Of a stretch of 64,000 bases of DNA, positions 25,842 through 38,360 are shown one piece after another. Origin of the DNA: Escallonia rubra (Eukaryota > Streptophyta > Magnoliopsida > Escalloniales > Escalloniaceae); NCBI GenBank assembly GCA_033065855.1, contig JAVXUO010001489.1:310001-374000 (forward strand). The letters run 5' to 3'. Numbering within the stretch: the stretch's first letter is position 1; each line of letters opens with the position of its first letter. The notes under the pieces were generated by a model. It did not search any database, was not told the DNA's origin, and saw only the letters and a list, made by a program, of their open reading frames with translations. The translations under genes were made by a program, and so were the position numbers.

Positions 25842-26597
25842 GAGGGTGTTTGGGATTGATTAAATCTTGGTCAAACCTGATTTAATCTAGATTAAATCAG
25901 GTTTGTGAGTGTTTGGCAAAATAGATTAACAGATTTAATCCATCTCCCAAAGCTAAAAACTGATTTAATCCATAATCCTCAAAAGTGAGGATTATGAAAT
26001 AATCACTTTTTTCATAATCAGGTTTGACCATGTAATTTACCATCATATCCTTATATTTTTTACAAAAAGACCTCTCATACCCCTTAATTAATTAGATAAT
26101 TGCTGGAGTTTATCTCTTCTCTGCTAACCTCTTTTCCATACTAATGTTCGTGATGCTATTTGTGATGCAGTTTCTACTAGATAAATATATATTTTTTTTG
26201 CTCAAGATAAATTTTATTTGTAATTTTGGGATGTTGTCCTACTATAAGCAATAACGTGAGATTGTTTATGTTTTTAATTTAAAATAAAAAGTAACAACTT
26301 TTGTAGGACGTGAAAATAGTTATTTTCATAATTTATTTGAACATTATAATTATTTACGAATAAAAATTATGTTAACGTTACTTGAATATTATAAAAATTG
26401 TTTATTGAATGCCCTCTATGGTCATTTTGTCATAGTGAAACTGATTTAAGTACTTTTTATCCAAACACTTTTTATAAATTTAATCTAATTTACAACTACT
26501 TTTGCCAAACAACAAACTGATTCTGATTAAATCAGATTTTGAAAACTGATTAAGATTTAAGCAGAATCTGTTTTTTTAATCAATCCCAAACGGGCTC
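25842..26597. mobile_element. PIF/Harbinger (Tourist-like) MITE, 756 bp
   Basis: Left end GAGGGTGTTTGGGATTGATT and right end, reverse-complemented, GAGCCCGTTTGGGATTGATT, with flanking TTA on both sides (25839-25841, 26598-26600). Terminal inverted repeats plus a TTA duplication identify the superfamily. It contains no transposase frame. Confidence 0.85.
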
Positions 26598-26600
26598 TTA

Positions 26601-28416
26601 GATACTTTACTTGGTCAAACCTATTATAGAAAAATGATTATTCTACAATCATTATCTTCTTGAGTTATATGTTAATCAGTTTAAATATTTCGGAATCAAT
26701 TTCAAACAGAGTATTATACCCATTATATTTTTTGCCGGGCCAGAACTGGCCGAAAAGGTAAGAGAAGTAGGACTGGCCCAAAAGGCCCGTTTCAAGCTTT
26801 GACTACGAATGGGCCAGCAGATCCCGAGTAGAACTGGCCCAAAGTCCCGTTCCAAGTTCCAAGTAAAGTATCCTAAGGCTAAGCCTGAATAAGCACTGTG
26901 CGCTTTAAACATAGTAACCCAAAATCATCGATGGCGTGGACAATACCTGAGGCCCAATAGTTTTTTAAGTCAATTGTATAAACTTTTAATGGGCTTTACA
27001 ACATTTTAGTACATAATTGCTTGCGTAAAAAACCTGAATACACGAGTGCATCCTTCAAAAAGACTAGCCATATTAGTGTTCATCGAGATACGTGTTTATC
27101 AAGACAAACTCATAAACAATCGATTTTTAGGGAGCGTTAAATGTAACAAGTGCGTTTAGGAGATAGAAGAGAATTTTGACGAGTTATAGGTTTTGTTTTT
27201 CATTCTCCCAGTACTCGAACACGTTTTTTATTTGAAAAGTTATGTCGGAGCTTCACTTTTTTTAACTTCCAAGCTCCATACTCTCCCTAAAGTAAGGATG
27301 TAATGGCATTTAAGAGTCTTTAGCATAAAAGATAGAGCTCAAGTGGCTAAAAGTGAATCTCAAATATCAATGACATTCCCTTTTTTTGTTCCATCAAAGA
27401 CTCCTTAACAAGAATTACATGAAGCAGGATGGCTCTGGCTTATTTAGGGCTTGCAAAGAAGAATTTTTTTAGCCATAATTCAATTCCTCCATCAACGCAC
27501 ATTTACAAATTATTTTATTTGTGCGTTTTAAAGCGCTAGTTTGTGGTTGATCATTTTGTCATACCTCTTTATTTATTGGATACAAAAAAGACTGGACCGT
27601 AAGGTTTTAATCTAGCCGATAGAGAGTATTACGCATCGGGGACCTCGGGGACTCTTTATTGCTCTAGCCTTATTTCTCTCTAGTTGCACATACTTTTCTT
27701 GTGATTGAGAACTTTTACGGTTGTGTTTAGTAGTTTTCTTGCTGACCGTTTGTTAACGGGGCAATGTTTGAAGTTTGAAGCTTGAAGCCCCACTGTGTAT
27801 TGGCAATGCTTAGAAGGATCTCTACAGCAGACGTGCATGCATTTTGGAGAAATCATAATGAATCTGGTTGATTTTTGGATTATTTTCTTTTTCTTGAGTT
27901 AATTTTGCGAATAAACTCATGAAAATGTTAATTAAACTAACCATGTGTTTGAAGGAAAATATTTGAGTAAATTAGATTGCTTTGGATAATTATGTACTTA
28001 GATAAATTGTAAATCTTTATTATTTAGATGTTGCTAATGTGTTTACAAAATGTAACAACAATATCTCCTCTTGAGAAATCTCATTTTATTCATCATCGAC
28101 ATTCGTAAATACAGGTATCTTGTACTCAACTAATCAATTAACAAAATCATATTTTATGTTTCTTTACTCCCCCTCCTCACCCATATTGTGAGGAATACTA
28201 GTCGCTTGACATGCTTAATGACTTTTAAATGATGACGCTAAAAAGTGATGTTAAAATTTATAACTAAAGGCATTTATAAAAACATATCAGAAAATATATG
28301 TTATCGACCAATAATCATCATATAAGAAGTTGCAGGCTTTTCCTATAACTCGTGTTGCACCAAAAGTTTGTCATAATCCAAATATTCCTCAATTATGATT
28401 TCTTATATCTTAACAC
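26601..28416. other. Spacer, no gene seen
   Basis: AT-rich intergenic DNA. The only feature that I can support is a 5'-truncated SINE piece at 27583-27650. Confidence 0.5.
27583..27650 (-). mobile_element. Fragment of the 44-kb SINE family
   Basis: GGACCGTAAGG, TCTAATC/TCTAGCC, AGAGTATTACGCATCGGGGA matches the low-coordinate end of the SINE at 44025-44388 (GGACCGTAAGGCTCTAATCC, then GGAGTATTGCGCCTCGGGGA). Only about 70 bases are alignable. Confidence 0.65.
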
Positions 28417-28419
28417 TAA

Positions 28420-28970
28420 GGGTTCGTTTGACAAATTTTTTTTTTTGGTTTTCAGTTTTTAAAGAGCAGCTTAATTTTATTTTTTTATAAAAACAAGTGG
28501 GTGTTTGATAACCCCTTTTTTTTTGTGTTTGGTAACCCTTTTTATTTTGACTTTTTTTTTTGGTGGTTTGCATGGCGGTGGTGGGGTGCAGCGGTGGTGG
28601 CCGGCGGCCGGACGGCAGTCGCCGGCGGTGTTCGCCGGCGGCCGGAGGTAGCAGCCGGCAGTCTCCGGCGGTGGTCGCCGGCGGCCGGAGGTGGCTGCCG
28701 GCAGTCTCCGGCGGTGGTCGCCGGCGGCCGGCGGTGGTCGCCTGAGGTGGCTGCCGGCGGTGGGAGGGTGGTGGTGGTGGTCTAAGAAAAAAAAACCAAA
28801 AGTAAAAAAAAAAACCAGTTTCTGGAGTTTTTTTTTTTACTCTTTTTTTACTCTTCAGTTTAAAAACTGGTTTTTAAACTGAAAAAAAAAATGGTTACCA
28901 AACGCTCCTTTTTTTTTCAGTTTTTAAAAACTGAAAAAAAAAGAGGAAATTTTTTTTCTCAAACCTAGCC
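28420..28970. mobile_element. PIF/Harbinger-like MITE A, 551 bp
   Basis: Left end GGGTTCGTTTGACAAA and right end, reverse-complemented, GGCTAGGTTTGAGAAA, flanked by TAA (28417-28419 and 28971-28973). The interior holds mirrored CAGTTTTTAAA tracts near both ends and a GC-rich core (about 28570-28780) with a GGTGGTTTGCATGGCGGTGG block and a tandem array of about 43-bp units. Confidence 0.8.
28634..28762. repeat. GC-rich minisatellite, about 43-bp unit
   Basis: At least two near-identical units starting GCCGGCGGCCGGAGGT at 28634 and 28677, and a third shortened one from 28720. It is embedded in MITE A and produces spurious alanine/glycine-rich reading frames. Confidence 0.85.
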
Positions 28971-28973
28971 TAA

Positions 28974-29336
28974 GGCTCTGTTTGACAACACTTTTTTTTT
29001 CAGTTTCAAAAAAAAAAAAAAAACTAAAGATGTTAAATTATTATTTTTTACAAAGACAAATGGGTGTTTGATAACCCAGTTTTTATTTTGAGTTTTTTAT
29101 TTTATTTTATGGTGGTTTGCAATGGCGGTGGAGGGGCGTGGCGGTGGTGGCTGCCGGCGGTGGGAGGGTGGTGGTGGTCTAAAAAAAAAAATCGAAACTC
29201 ATTTTTGGAGTTTTTAAAAACAGCCTTGGTTTAAAAACTGATTTTTTTAAGTGAAGGAAAAAAAAATAGTTACCAAACGCGTTTGATTTTTCCAGTTTTC
29301 AAAACTGAAAAAAAAAAAATCCTTTCAAACAGGGCC
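28974..29336. mobile_element. PIF/Harbinger-like MITE B, 363 bp, abutting MITE A
   Basis: Left end GGCTCTGTTTGACAAC and right end, reverse-complemented, GGCCCTGTTTGAAAGG, flanked by TAA (28971-28973 and 29337-29339). It has the same internal GGTGGTTTGCAATGGCGGTGG block and mirrored CAGTTTT tracts as MITE A but lacks the long GC array. The TAA between A and B is shared. Confidence 0.85.
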
Positions 29337-29488
29337 TAAAGTTATTATAGCTCTTTATTATTTCTATCTATGGACATACTTTTCTGTATGTTTTTGGTAG
29401 CAAGCGATTTCGAATTCTATACCCACAAACAGAATTAGGATGGTCACCCAAAGAAATTTTTTGGCTGTTATTCCGGTTGGAGAAATTT

Positions 29489-29653
29489 TCTTCCTACCTC
29501 CTATATAGCAACAATCAATTGTCTCTAAATGTTTCTAATGACTTTTATTTAGTGACGCTAAAAAGGTGCTGTTAATAATTATCGTTAAAAGTGTTAGAAG
29601 AAAAATCACTAGAAACATTTAGCGACTACTAATTGTCACGGGGTTGGAAGAAG
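29489..29653. mobile_element. Long-TIR palindromic MITE
   Basis: Arms of about 50 bases: left TTCTTCCTACCTCCTATATA and CTCTAAATGTTTCTAATGAC; right, reverse-complemented, CTTCTTCCAACCCC and CGCTAAATGTTTCTAGTGAT. Same family as 24458-24597. The length and form suit Mutator-like or other long-TIR MITEs; the superfamily is not certain. Confidence 0.75.
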
Positions 29654-31882
29654 ATTCCTACAACCTGGGTAGTAGTCAAAGTTTGTTCGTCACGCAAATC
29701 CACCCTTAATATTACCAATTTTTGCCTTTTCATTTTCAGGGTTTTAAAAATATAAAAAAATTAAAATTAAAAACATGCAATAACTTGTTAGGAGAATAAG
29801 GAAAAATGATATTCTCTTAGATACCATTTAACTAAAAAATAGAAATAATTTACATGCTGTTATTGAAAAATTAGCCTCTATGCTGTTTGAATACTATTAT
29901 GAAAACATCAACTTCTATGCGGTTCGGATACCATTTTTTGAACGTTTATATGTAAAAATGATTAAAATTAATCCAGAAAAATACTCATCTGCACGAAGTC
30001 TGTGTAAATATAGTAGACAAAAGGAAAAAAAAAAGATTAAGTTCTAGAAAATTTGAAAAGAAAAAGAGAAGTAAAGAGTCTAAAGTGAACCATAAAATGA
30101 CCATGGTGGAAATGCTTTGCCCTTTCTGACTAAGCCACTAGGCTAGCCAGAGAGGCTGCTTTCAAAAAGTTATAAGACAAGATTTTGGTCAAAGCTAATC
30201 AGATCAAATGGCCACTTCTCATGGTGCGTGACTTGTGACTTTTTGACACAAATTGCACTGAAAGATTTTATATGATTTGCATATGTCTTGTCTTTAGAAA
30301 AAAAGAAAAGTACTTTAATAAAAAATAAAAATACTACTACTCATACTGAGGTTATTGACTGATTTTATTTCCTCCCTAATTAAGCCTTTACAAAAAAAGC
30401 TGCAAAATTTTTGTTTTATTCCATCCGGCCTTTTGTCAGTCCATAATTATGGTTAAAATGCCTTGTTATAAATTTTTATGATGGATCATAACACTTTCAT
30501 ATACTGTTTTTAGTGGTATATTTTCAATACATTTGATTGGCTTATAATCGATCACTATAATTTTTGTAGCCTAAGCAAATTTTTTTTTTTAATTGTCGTG
30601 GGAAATCTTAAATGGTCACGAGTTAAACCATGTACATAATGCATAGGGGATGATCTTACTTTCGGTGATTACTTTTAGTTTACATGTTTAACTTTAAGTT
30701 GTCATCATATTTGTTAAGACCTCTATTATTTTCTCCGACTTATTGCGTTTTTGGGTCACGAACACCACCTCCATATAGCACTATCATTTCATAACAAATC
30801 AGATCTACTTGCGTAATGTGTGTTTTTTCAATTGACACTACCTATATAATCAAGTAATGCTTATTTTGATAAATAAATTTTTTTTTAAAAAAAGGTGTTG
30901 TCTGGAGCTTCTGCTTCTCTAGTAGTGCAAGAGAAGAAAAGTTACACTAAAAAATAGCTGGCTTGTTATATTATGGAGGAGGCGTGTTGTGACCTATTGC
31001 GTTGGAACAGTTTGCAGGGTTGCGAATCGTCTTAAAAAGAGCGACCTAATTTGCGCCTCAACCTAGTGTTAACATAACTTATTTTTAAGGCGTTCAAGAC
31101 AGATATTTTGGACCCTTAACGATAGCTCACTTGGTCAGAACCATGTCTCATTGTTAAGAAGCAATGAGTAAAGGTGTTTTTTATGCTCACGACTTTAGGT
31201 GAAGAGTGTTCTTGTATTTTTCTTTGATTTCGGTTTTTTCATGTGAGCTTTGCTGATTATTTAAAATTTTCTAACAATATGAAAGTATAAAGGAAACAAA
31301 CTTGGTATGTGCAACACTTACGATTTTTTTTTCTTTTTTTCCGTTTTTTGGGAGCTACCCGTTAGCACGGATTATACTTATCGATCTATTTCAAAACATG
31401 ATTAAATCAACCCGCATTTGTCGACATGATTTGTAGGTTATGCATTGAACAAGAGAACAAACACATCCACCAATTGAAGCAAATTTTTGGCGATAGAAAT
31501 TTGAAATTCTTGAAGGGGGAATTTAGGACAACATATGAGTCAGGCCATGTGAGTACCTTTAACAAATAATGTTATGTTATTGCGTTGGATAGTGGCCATT
31601 CTGGATGAGGTTGATTCCACGTACTGTCTCCTCTTTTTTCTCTTCATTCAGGATTAGTGTGTACTTGCTAAGTTCCTGAATAATTGAGTTTGACCTGCCC
31701 TCAAACGCTTGCATAATTGAGGACTATGATCTTTTGGGAAGAATACTCTGAATCTCATGCTACTTATGACAGGATTTTGGTAAATGTAAAAGTACTTGGT
31801 AACAACAAACAAACAGTTTCTAGTTTTATGCTATAAGTAAAATTCAATTGGCCTCCTTAATAAAAGTGTTGCTAGATGCATG
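29654..31882. other. AT-rich spacer, no gene seen
   Basis: No long open frame on either strand and no clear transposon ends. Homopolymer A/T tracts are frequent. Confidence 0.55.
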
Positions 31883-31885
31883 TTA

Positions 31886-32291
31886 GAGCCTCTTTGACAT
31901 TGATTATGAGATGTCAATTATAAATTAAATCATACTGTTAGGCGTTTGGGAAAAAATATAAAACTGATTAGACCAGCTTTCAAAAGTTAAAGAATTGATT
32001 AAATCATAATCCAAACGAGAATTACAGATTAATCACTTTTTTCCCAATCAAGTCTGATCAAGTAAAGTACTAAACTATCCCTATTTTTCTATAAAGACCT
32101 TTACCATCATTTATTGAATCACTAAACTCTAGGGTAACTCTATCGCGCATGAAACTGATTTTAGAACACTATATCCAAACACCATTCATCGTTTAAAACT
32201 AATTTTGCTAAAAACAACTTAAAGTTAATTTTGAGAAGGGATTATGATTTAATCTAAATTATATTTTTAAAAACTAATTCCAAACATACTC
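31886..32291. mobile_element. PIF/Harbinger (Tourist-like) MITE, 406 bp
   Basis: Left end GAGCCTCTTTGACATTGATT and right end, reverse-complemented, GAGTATGTTTGGAATTAGTT, with TTA at 31883-31885 and 32292-32294. It is related to the 25842-26597 element (shared GAG..TGTTTGGGATT ends and ACTGATTAAATC-like interior) but shorter and more diverged. Confidence 0.75.
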
Positions 32292-32294
32292 TTA

Positions 32295-32330
32295 GTATTA
32301 AAGGAATGTACTTGTAAATTTTAGCAACAG

Positions 32331-32368
<38 letters not shown>

Positions 32369-33730
32369 TATCGTTGATCGCTAAAATTGTTAATCTTTGT
32401 CTGCCTCAATAGTCAATACTTCCATGCCTTAGTTTTTTTTGGTTCCAGAAGATTAGGACAGGTGCATGGCTGATGACAAAAACAAGGGAACGCAACAACC
32501 AAAAAGGTTATCTTTTTCATTGCTAGTTTACCTTTAACCTCAAAATTATCAGAGCGTCGGTACTTAATTTTTCGCTGCACGTGATGATTCGCTTCACCCG
32601 ATAAATAAGTTTTTGAGTTTTTTTTTTTCTTTCCCACAAACATGTAATTGTCCAATATGGACAATTTTATTTTCTTTAAAATACTTCCCTTGTTATAATG
32701 TAAGTGAATAATTGGACAGAAAGTCAGGAAGAAAATGATTTGAAAAGTGCCTTTTGTGTTTGGGTGGTCATGTGGTGGAAAGTATTGGGGAAAGGCCACT
32801 ACACGAGTCCAAAAGATGTACCACTCACTCACAATCTGCACAAAACTAAGTGCCACAATCCCGTGAGTGCCCTAGGCTTTACAATCTTAGTGACTTTTGA
32901 TCCTCACAAGGCCCAGTTTGACTTGACTCTTAACCTCTCAAGCTTGTTGGACTAAAGACATTTACATCTTTAAGAAATTAAAAAAAAATTAAAGACCAAT
33001 GAAATTGTAAGTACTAATGTCAAAGCGCATGTTATATTTTTTTTGTAAAATAATGAATAATTGTGATCCAATTATCGTATAAAACAAATCATTGCACCTT
33101 TTTGCTCTACTTGACCAATTTGATGAGACTTGGAATACTTTATGAGAAGATATAGGCATATGATTATTAGCTTCTATTGCAGTGTTTTTATTTTGAAATC
33201 TTCGAGAAGCTCATATTATTAGTTAAAATCGAAGACGTAAACTTATTTGATTGTGCTATAAAATCGTTATGTTTTCAGCAAAAAGAAGCTTAAGTTATCG
33301 CATGATCAACATACTTTTAACATTATCAGCATATCGTACCAAGTTTTATTTAAATTTTTGGCTCTCAAATAAGATGACGTATTTGAGTTTGTTGTCTCGG
33401 TAATTAAACTGACAATAATTTTCAGTTTTGTTTGGCCAAATGTTATGTAGAAAGGTGATTTCTTTTTTCCTCTTGTACTCGTTACAGCGAAGAAACAATT
33501 AAATATAGGTGATGAGTTGAAATATTCACATGTACATGCTGGGTGTTTAAAACAAAACAAAGCAAATAAAATAAACCTTAGTTTATCGTGTACATCATTA
33601 TTGGGAACCTAATGGTAAGTCTAGTAGAATATCAGTGTGAACACTCTGGATTTGAGTTGTCAGCTAACGTTGGCTTACCCATATAAACAAAGGATTATAT
33701 TCTTTTTTTAAGGATTTATAGGGAATGTCA
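32295..33730. other. Spacer with a (TA)n microsatellite
   Basis: A TA run at 32337-32365 is the only clear feature. The minus-strand frames at 32413-32856 and 33306-33560 have no recognisable domain and no gene-like composition. Confidence 0.5.
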
Positions 33731-33737
33731 GTAAAAC

Positions 33738-33806
33738 GGATTTGGATCCCTACCTGCTGTAATCATGAGTTACAGCAGGGTGCTGTGATGGATGCTGACA
33801 GAGAAG

Positions 33807-33848
<42 letters not shown>

Positions 33849-33875
33849 GAGAGAGAGAGATCGATCCAAATCCCC
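33738..33875. mobile_element. Very small MITE around a (GA)n tract, 138 bp
   Basis: GGATTTGGATC at the left and its inverse GATCCAAATCCCC at the right are bounded by a perfect 7-base direct repeat GTAAAAC (33731-33737, 33876-33882). The interior includes a (GA)n tract at about 33806-33861. The repeat could be a target duplication; the superfamily is unknown. Confidence 0.6.
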
Positions 33876-34160
33876 GTAAAACATAGCCTGATCTCACTTA
33901 ATGGCCACCAACCCCTCTTTTTAGCTTTTTATAAAGTCTCAGTTTCAAAAAGAGGATAAGCTGAAGTGAACATGTGCCCAGGTAATTAACTCAAATCACC
34001 GCGACAATATTGATAGCATTTGAGAGAGTCTTTGTATTCAGTTTTTTATTTAGTTTTAAAACATGACATATATAAATGTTTGGCACACAGTTTAAGTCTT
34101 TTTCAACCCTTCAGTTTTTCAAATTAGTTATCAACGTGGTCTTGTTTTTGAAAACTCTAA

Positions 34161-34538
34161 CATTGTGTTTGGATATGTGATTTTGAAATACTGCATTTCT
34201 AAATACCTCATTTCGAAATTCCTTGATTTACAAATTCTATCATTTTGAAATATCTTGTTTGGAAGAAAGGAAGCAAAAGGTTGTTAAAAAATGTGGGAGG
34301 CAAAATTCCTAAAAAATAGGGAACTAGTTACTGTGGGTTTGTAACTGATTGGTGTGAATTTGACAAATAAATCAGACTAGTGATTTGAACTGTGGATTTG
34401 GTAATCCACAGTTCAAATCACTTTGAAATTTCAAAAATTCTCTTTTGAACTATCCAAACAAGATATTTTGTCCAAATGATTTACAAATACCCTACCAAAG
34501 TCAAATCCCCATTTCAAATCCTATATTCAAACACACCC
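34161..34538. mobile_element. PIF/Harbinger-like MITE, 378 bp
   Basis: Left end CATTGTGTTTGGATATG, right end (reverse-complemented) GGGTGTGTTTGAATATAGG, with TAA on both sides (34158-34160, 34539-34541). The interior contains a nearly perfect palindrome at about 34380-34422 (GATTTGAACTGTGGATT and its inverse). Confidence 0.75.
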
Positions 34539-34541
34539 TAA

Positions 34542-37020
34542 TTGAGTTTTCGATTTTTAGCTTTGATTTTCACTTTGAGATCCAACCTTCAATTTTCATT
34601 TGAATCAGTTTGCAACCCACGATTTCATAGAACCCACTCCTCATTTCGTCGTTTTCACCATTGCCACCAATTACAAGGCCCCCTCTTCCCCAACCTTCTC
34701 ATTTGACAACCTGCTATTGCCACTATCGTCGCCATGGTCAAAGCCATAGAATTGGCCATCACCACCGTATCCACCGCTACAATCACCCATCATCGACGAC
34801 CCATTCTAACGCCATGTCAACAACCAACCTGACTTAAGTCGATCGTCGCCACCTACATATCTATGCTTACCATTATGAAGCTAAAATTCATGGAGGTAGT
34901 GGTATGAGTTTGATTATACACAGTAAGAAGTTCCATACTTCACTCCAAAAAATAGGATTCAGATCCTTTGCGGCACATCATGTCTGCTGTGATAAAAAAA
35001 TGTCGCTACTATGCATTCTAACGATAAACAATTTACGGTATAAATTTTAACAATGGCGATAAAATATTTACAATGACAACTTTTCATTAATAAATTCGTT
35101 ACAGTGGAGGTGTTGTATAGCAAACTTATCTTTAAGGACAAACAAACTCTTTATATTAATAGACTAGTCAATTAGAACGTGCGATTATCTGAAAAAGAAG
35201 CTGCAAAGAACCCCACTCTAGTATCTATCAATCTGGCGTGCATTACGTACATAAATAAGTATCATCAAATCTTGTGGCCTAACTGTAAATCTTAAAAGTT
35301 TTGTCTCTTTCAATTGTTTGAAGCTGACTAGCTGGTGATTCTGTAAAGTGCAACAAAGTTTTTTGTTTCTATCTTAATACAAAAGAAATAGCTTTATTGT
35401 TTATGGTCCAACTTAATAAACAAAATCAAGCACATAGTTTCAATCCCAACAACAAACTTGCCTTGAGGTCACGGGCGTTGAATTCTCTTTCCATTTGTTA
35501 TTCGGATAATATCATCTTTAAAAGTATATAAAAGACTATGCATTTCTGCATCAGAAGTTTAAGTAGTAGAAATACACCATTTTAAATGAAAATATAATGT
35601 GATCTTCCTTAGAGAACCTAACATCAACAATTGAAGATTGCCATTGATTTTTCATTCTATATTATGCAAAGCGTAGCATTATACTACAAAAAGAGAAAAA
35701 TATAAAATTCGTTCATGTCGAGGGTCGTTTGGTTCCCTTGAGATTGGTTGAATGTGAATGGCTTTAATATTTTTTTTATCGTAGCATCAATTAATTCAGC
35801 TGTTATAGTATTTAAATATATATTTTTAAATATTGAGCGGTACAAAATCAATAATACAAATCATCTTAAACAGTTGAATATATCATAAAATAACACTTTA
35901 TCCCCCCCAAACACTCCTTTGATCCCATCGGCCCTCTAATTTAATAGTACATAGTTTTAGATGACCGAGTACAACGGTCCAAGACCATATTTAAAACTAG
36001 TTCGGATTTTGCCCAAACAAAATATATAATGAGCAAATAAAATGACAGCGCTCGTTAAATTGTCAAAGCTATCTGACCGTTCACGTTATCGAGTTGGATG
36101 GTCTAGATTTATTATTTCTAAATAAACTCTATCGTCCGCTATATTATGGAGCGGACATTCGTCTTAGAATAAGACGGGTGCAATTTATCGTTTGCGAGAA
36201 CGTCTGTGTCTAATGACGAGGCGAATGACGTAAAGGTTGTTATAGACATTAATATAATTCACTGATCGATCAATCAATCAATCAATCAATCAATAAAAGG
36301 TTAAATCGTTGATAACTTGACTTAATTTGCGAGTTGAGAAAAGACATCTGGCTTTGTGCAAGTTATTTGTTTTCCGAGTTAATTGCGCTTCCAACTTATT
36401 ATTTTCTTGTTGAACCGTCCAATTTCTTTGTCGAGAGCGACGAAAGAGAGACGATATGATTGATAATCAGTGGACACGTTTGGTCTCGGGAGTAGAGATA
36501 TTTTTTGACATTTCCACACACACACACTGTCCACTTCTTCCAGAAGGCCACTCGAAAGAGAGACAAGAGACAAAAACAATAAAAGTATCAACGTGGTGGG
36601 TGGATTGATGGCCGATTGGCCGTGTGAATGAGGAAGAGGGAAGGCGGTGCGCCGAGTCAACGTGGGCGGCTCTCTCCCCCGTCTGCGTCGACGAGTAGCC
36701 GACAGCTGGGATTTGCACTCGTCATCCTAATCTGTCCAGAGGCAGTGACATCAAGTGGAGCTATGATCTGCACTCTTTGCCCAAAACTCCCGATACAAAC
36801 AAAATCACCTCTCCACTTCCTTCTTCCGTGCTTAGCTTCCACTTCCGTGACTTTTACCCCATCCTCTGCACCTCTTCTTCTTTTGTTTTAGAGTATAATA
36901 ATAATAAAAAGAAAAAAATATTAGTCCGCAGTTATCCGAACCAAGACATTGACTTACGGCATAGGGACACCATCTCTGTCCTGAAAGTTTTTAAAAACAA
37001 AAAGTTCATTAACCAATCGA
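34542..37020. other. Spacer, no gene supported
   Basis: It contains a (CAAT)n/(ATCA)n microsatellite at about 36260-36295, a C- and A-rich stretch at 34620-34850, and a GC-richer part at 36600-36760 that throws spurious overlapping frames on both strands (for example 36628-36891 + and 36379-36718 -). No domain seen. Confidence 0.5.
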
Positions 37021-37477
37021 AGGAAGCGTTTGAAATTTATTTTGTTTTCACTTTTTTCTCTAATTTTGTAAACTATAGAAAAAAAGCTTTTGGCACGGTT
37101 TTCATTTTTTTTCCTTCATTTTGAAAATATGTTTTTAAAATAAGGCTGTTTTTTAAAACTCTCATTTTGGAGTTTTGGATTTCCAGTTTTTGTTTTTGTT
37201 TTGAGACCATACCCCTTCTCCTGCCACCCGCCAGCACCACCGTCCACTGCCACCCATCGGTATCGCCGTCAGCCGCTGTCACCACCGCAACCATCATCAA
37301 AGAAAAAATTCAAAATAAAAATTGGATAATCAAACACCCAAAAGAAAAAAAAAACTCAAAATAAAAATTGGGTAATCAAACACTCATTTATTTTTGTTAA
37401 AAAAAAAATTAAACTGGTTTTGATTTTGTTTTTTTTTAAACAGAAAATCAAAACTGGAAGTGATTTCAAACAGATCC
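37021..37477. mobile_element. Probable third copy of the MITE A/B family, inverted
   Basis: The right end, reverse-complemented, is GGATCTGTTTGAAATCAC and is followed by TAA (37478-37480). The interior repeats AATTGG-TAATCAAACACCCA, the inverse of the TGGGTGTTTGATAACC block in MITE B, and a CCACCGTCCACTGCCACC core matching the GGTGGCGG cores of A and B. The left boundary is approximate. Confidence 0.6.
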
Positions 37478-38360
37478 TAATTTTCAAAGTAAACATTTGC
37501 AGCCCGAAAAAACAAAAAAAACCACACATAACATTTACCAAAACCAAAAGATCAAAACAAACAATTCGCAAGCCGACTAACAAAACAATCCTCAACAACA
37601 CCGCCTGTAGACTAACATGTGAGCACCAAATGTCAGTAACACAGAGCAAACGTCTACCATCGTACGCCTTGTGCTTGAACCCTTACCCACTTACTACGGT
37701 GCGCGTCACCGGTACGAGCTATAGAGTCGCACGCCACAATTGTCGCCAACCACCGCAACGTCGTTGTCGACCACAGGACACCAACAACAATCAAACCACC
37801 ACTAACCCCTGCTCAACAACAACCACCACCAAACCACCATCATTTCCTGCTTTATAAGAATAACTTGTAGATGCGATATTGCAGCCTTTTCAACCTTGGC
37901 CTCAGCTTGTTTTAGCGCTAACTCTCATAGTTTGCTTTTATGCATTGCTTAGGTCATAAAGAGAAAAAAATATATACTCTGTACTTCATAACACAATACT
38001 AACTCACTCCAATTGCTAGCCCACATGTCGGGAAATGAGGACGTCCTAAACACTTTGGCTGCTATTATTTATTAGTTTTAATATATTGTGTCTGATTTTC
38101 ATCATTACCATATCGATAGAGGTACCTTATCATAACTAAATCCGTATCTACATTTGCGTGTCATCCTTAAATAGATGTATACCGAGATTGGGTCCATGAA
38201 TGCATTGCTCTGAGGGGATCTTATGCTCCTAATCAACCAATCACCTGTTTTGCCAGGTGCCTGCGTCCTTTTTGAGTCATGGAAATCGGTCATGGCCTTT
38301 TTTCTAAATACATCCGTAAAGGAGAAGGCATATCGTGAAACAACGTATCTTTATCTTATC

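Noticed and set aside
28501-28882. Alanine/glycine-rich frames
   Set aside because: They come from the minisatellite and homopolymers inside MITE A.
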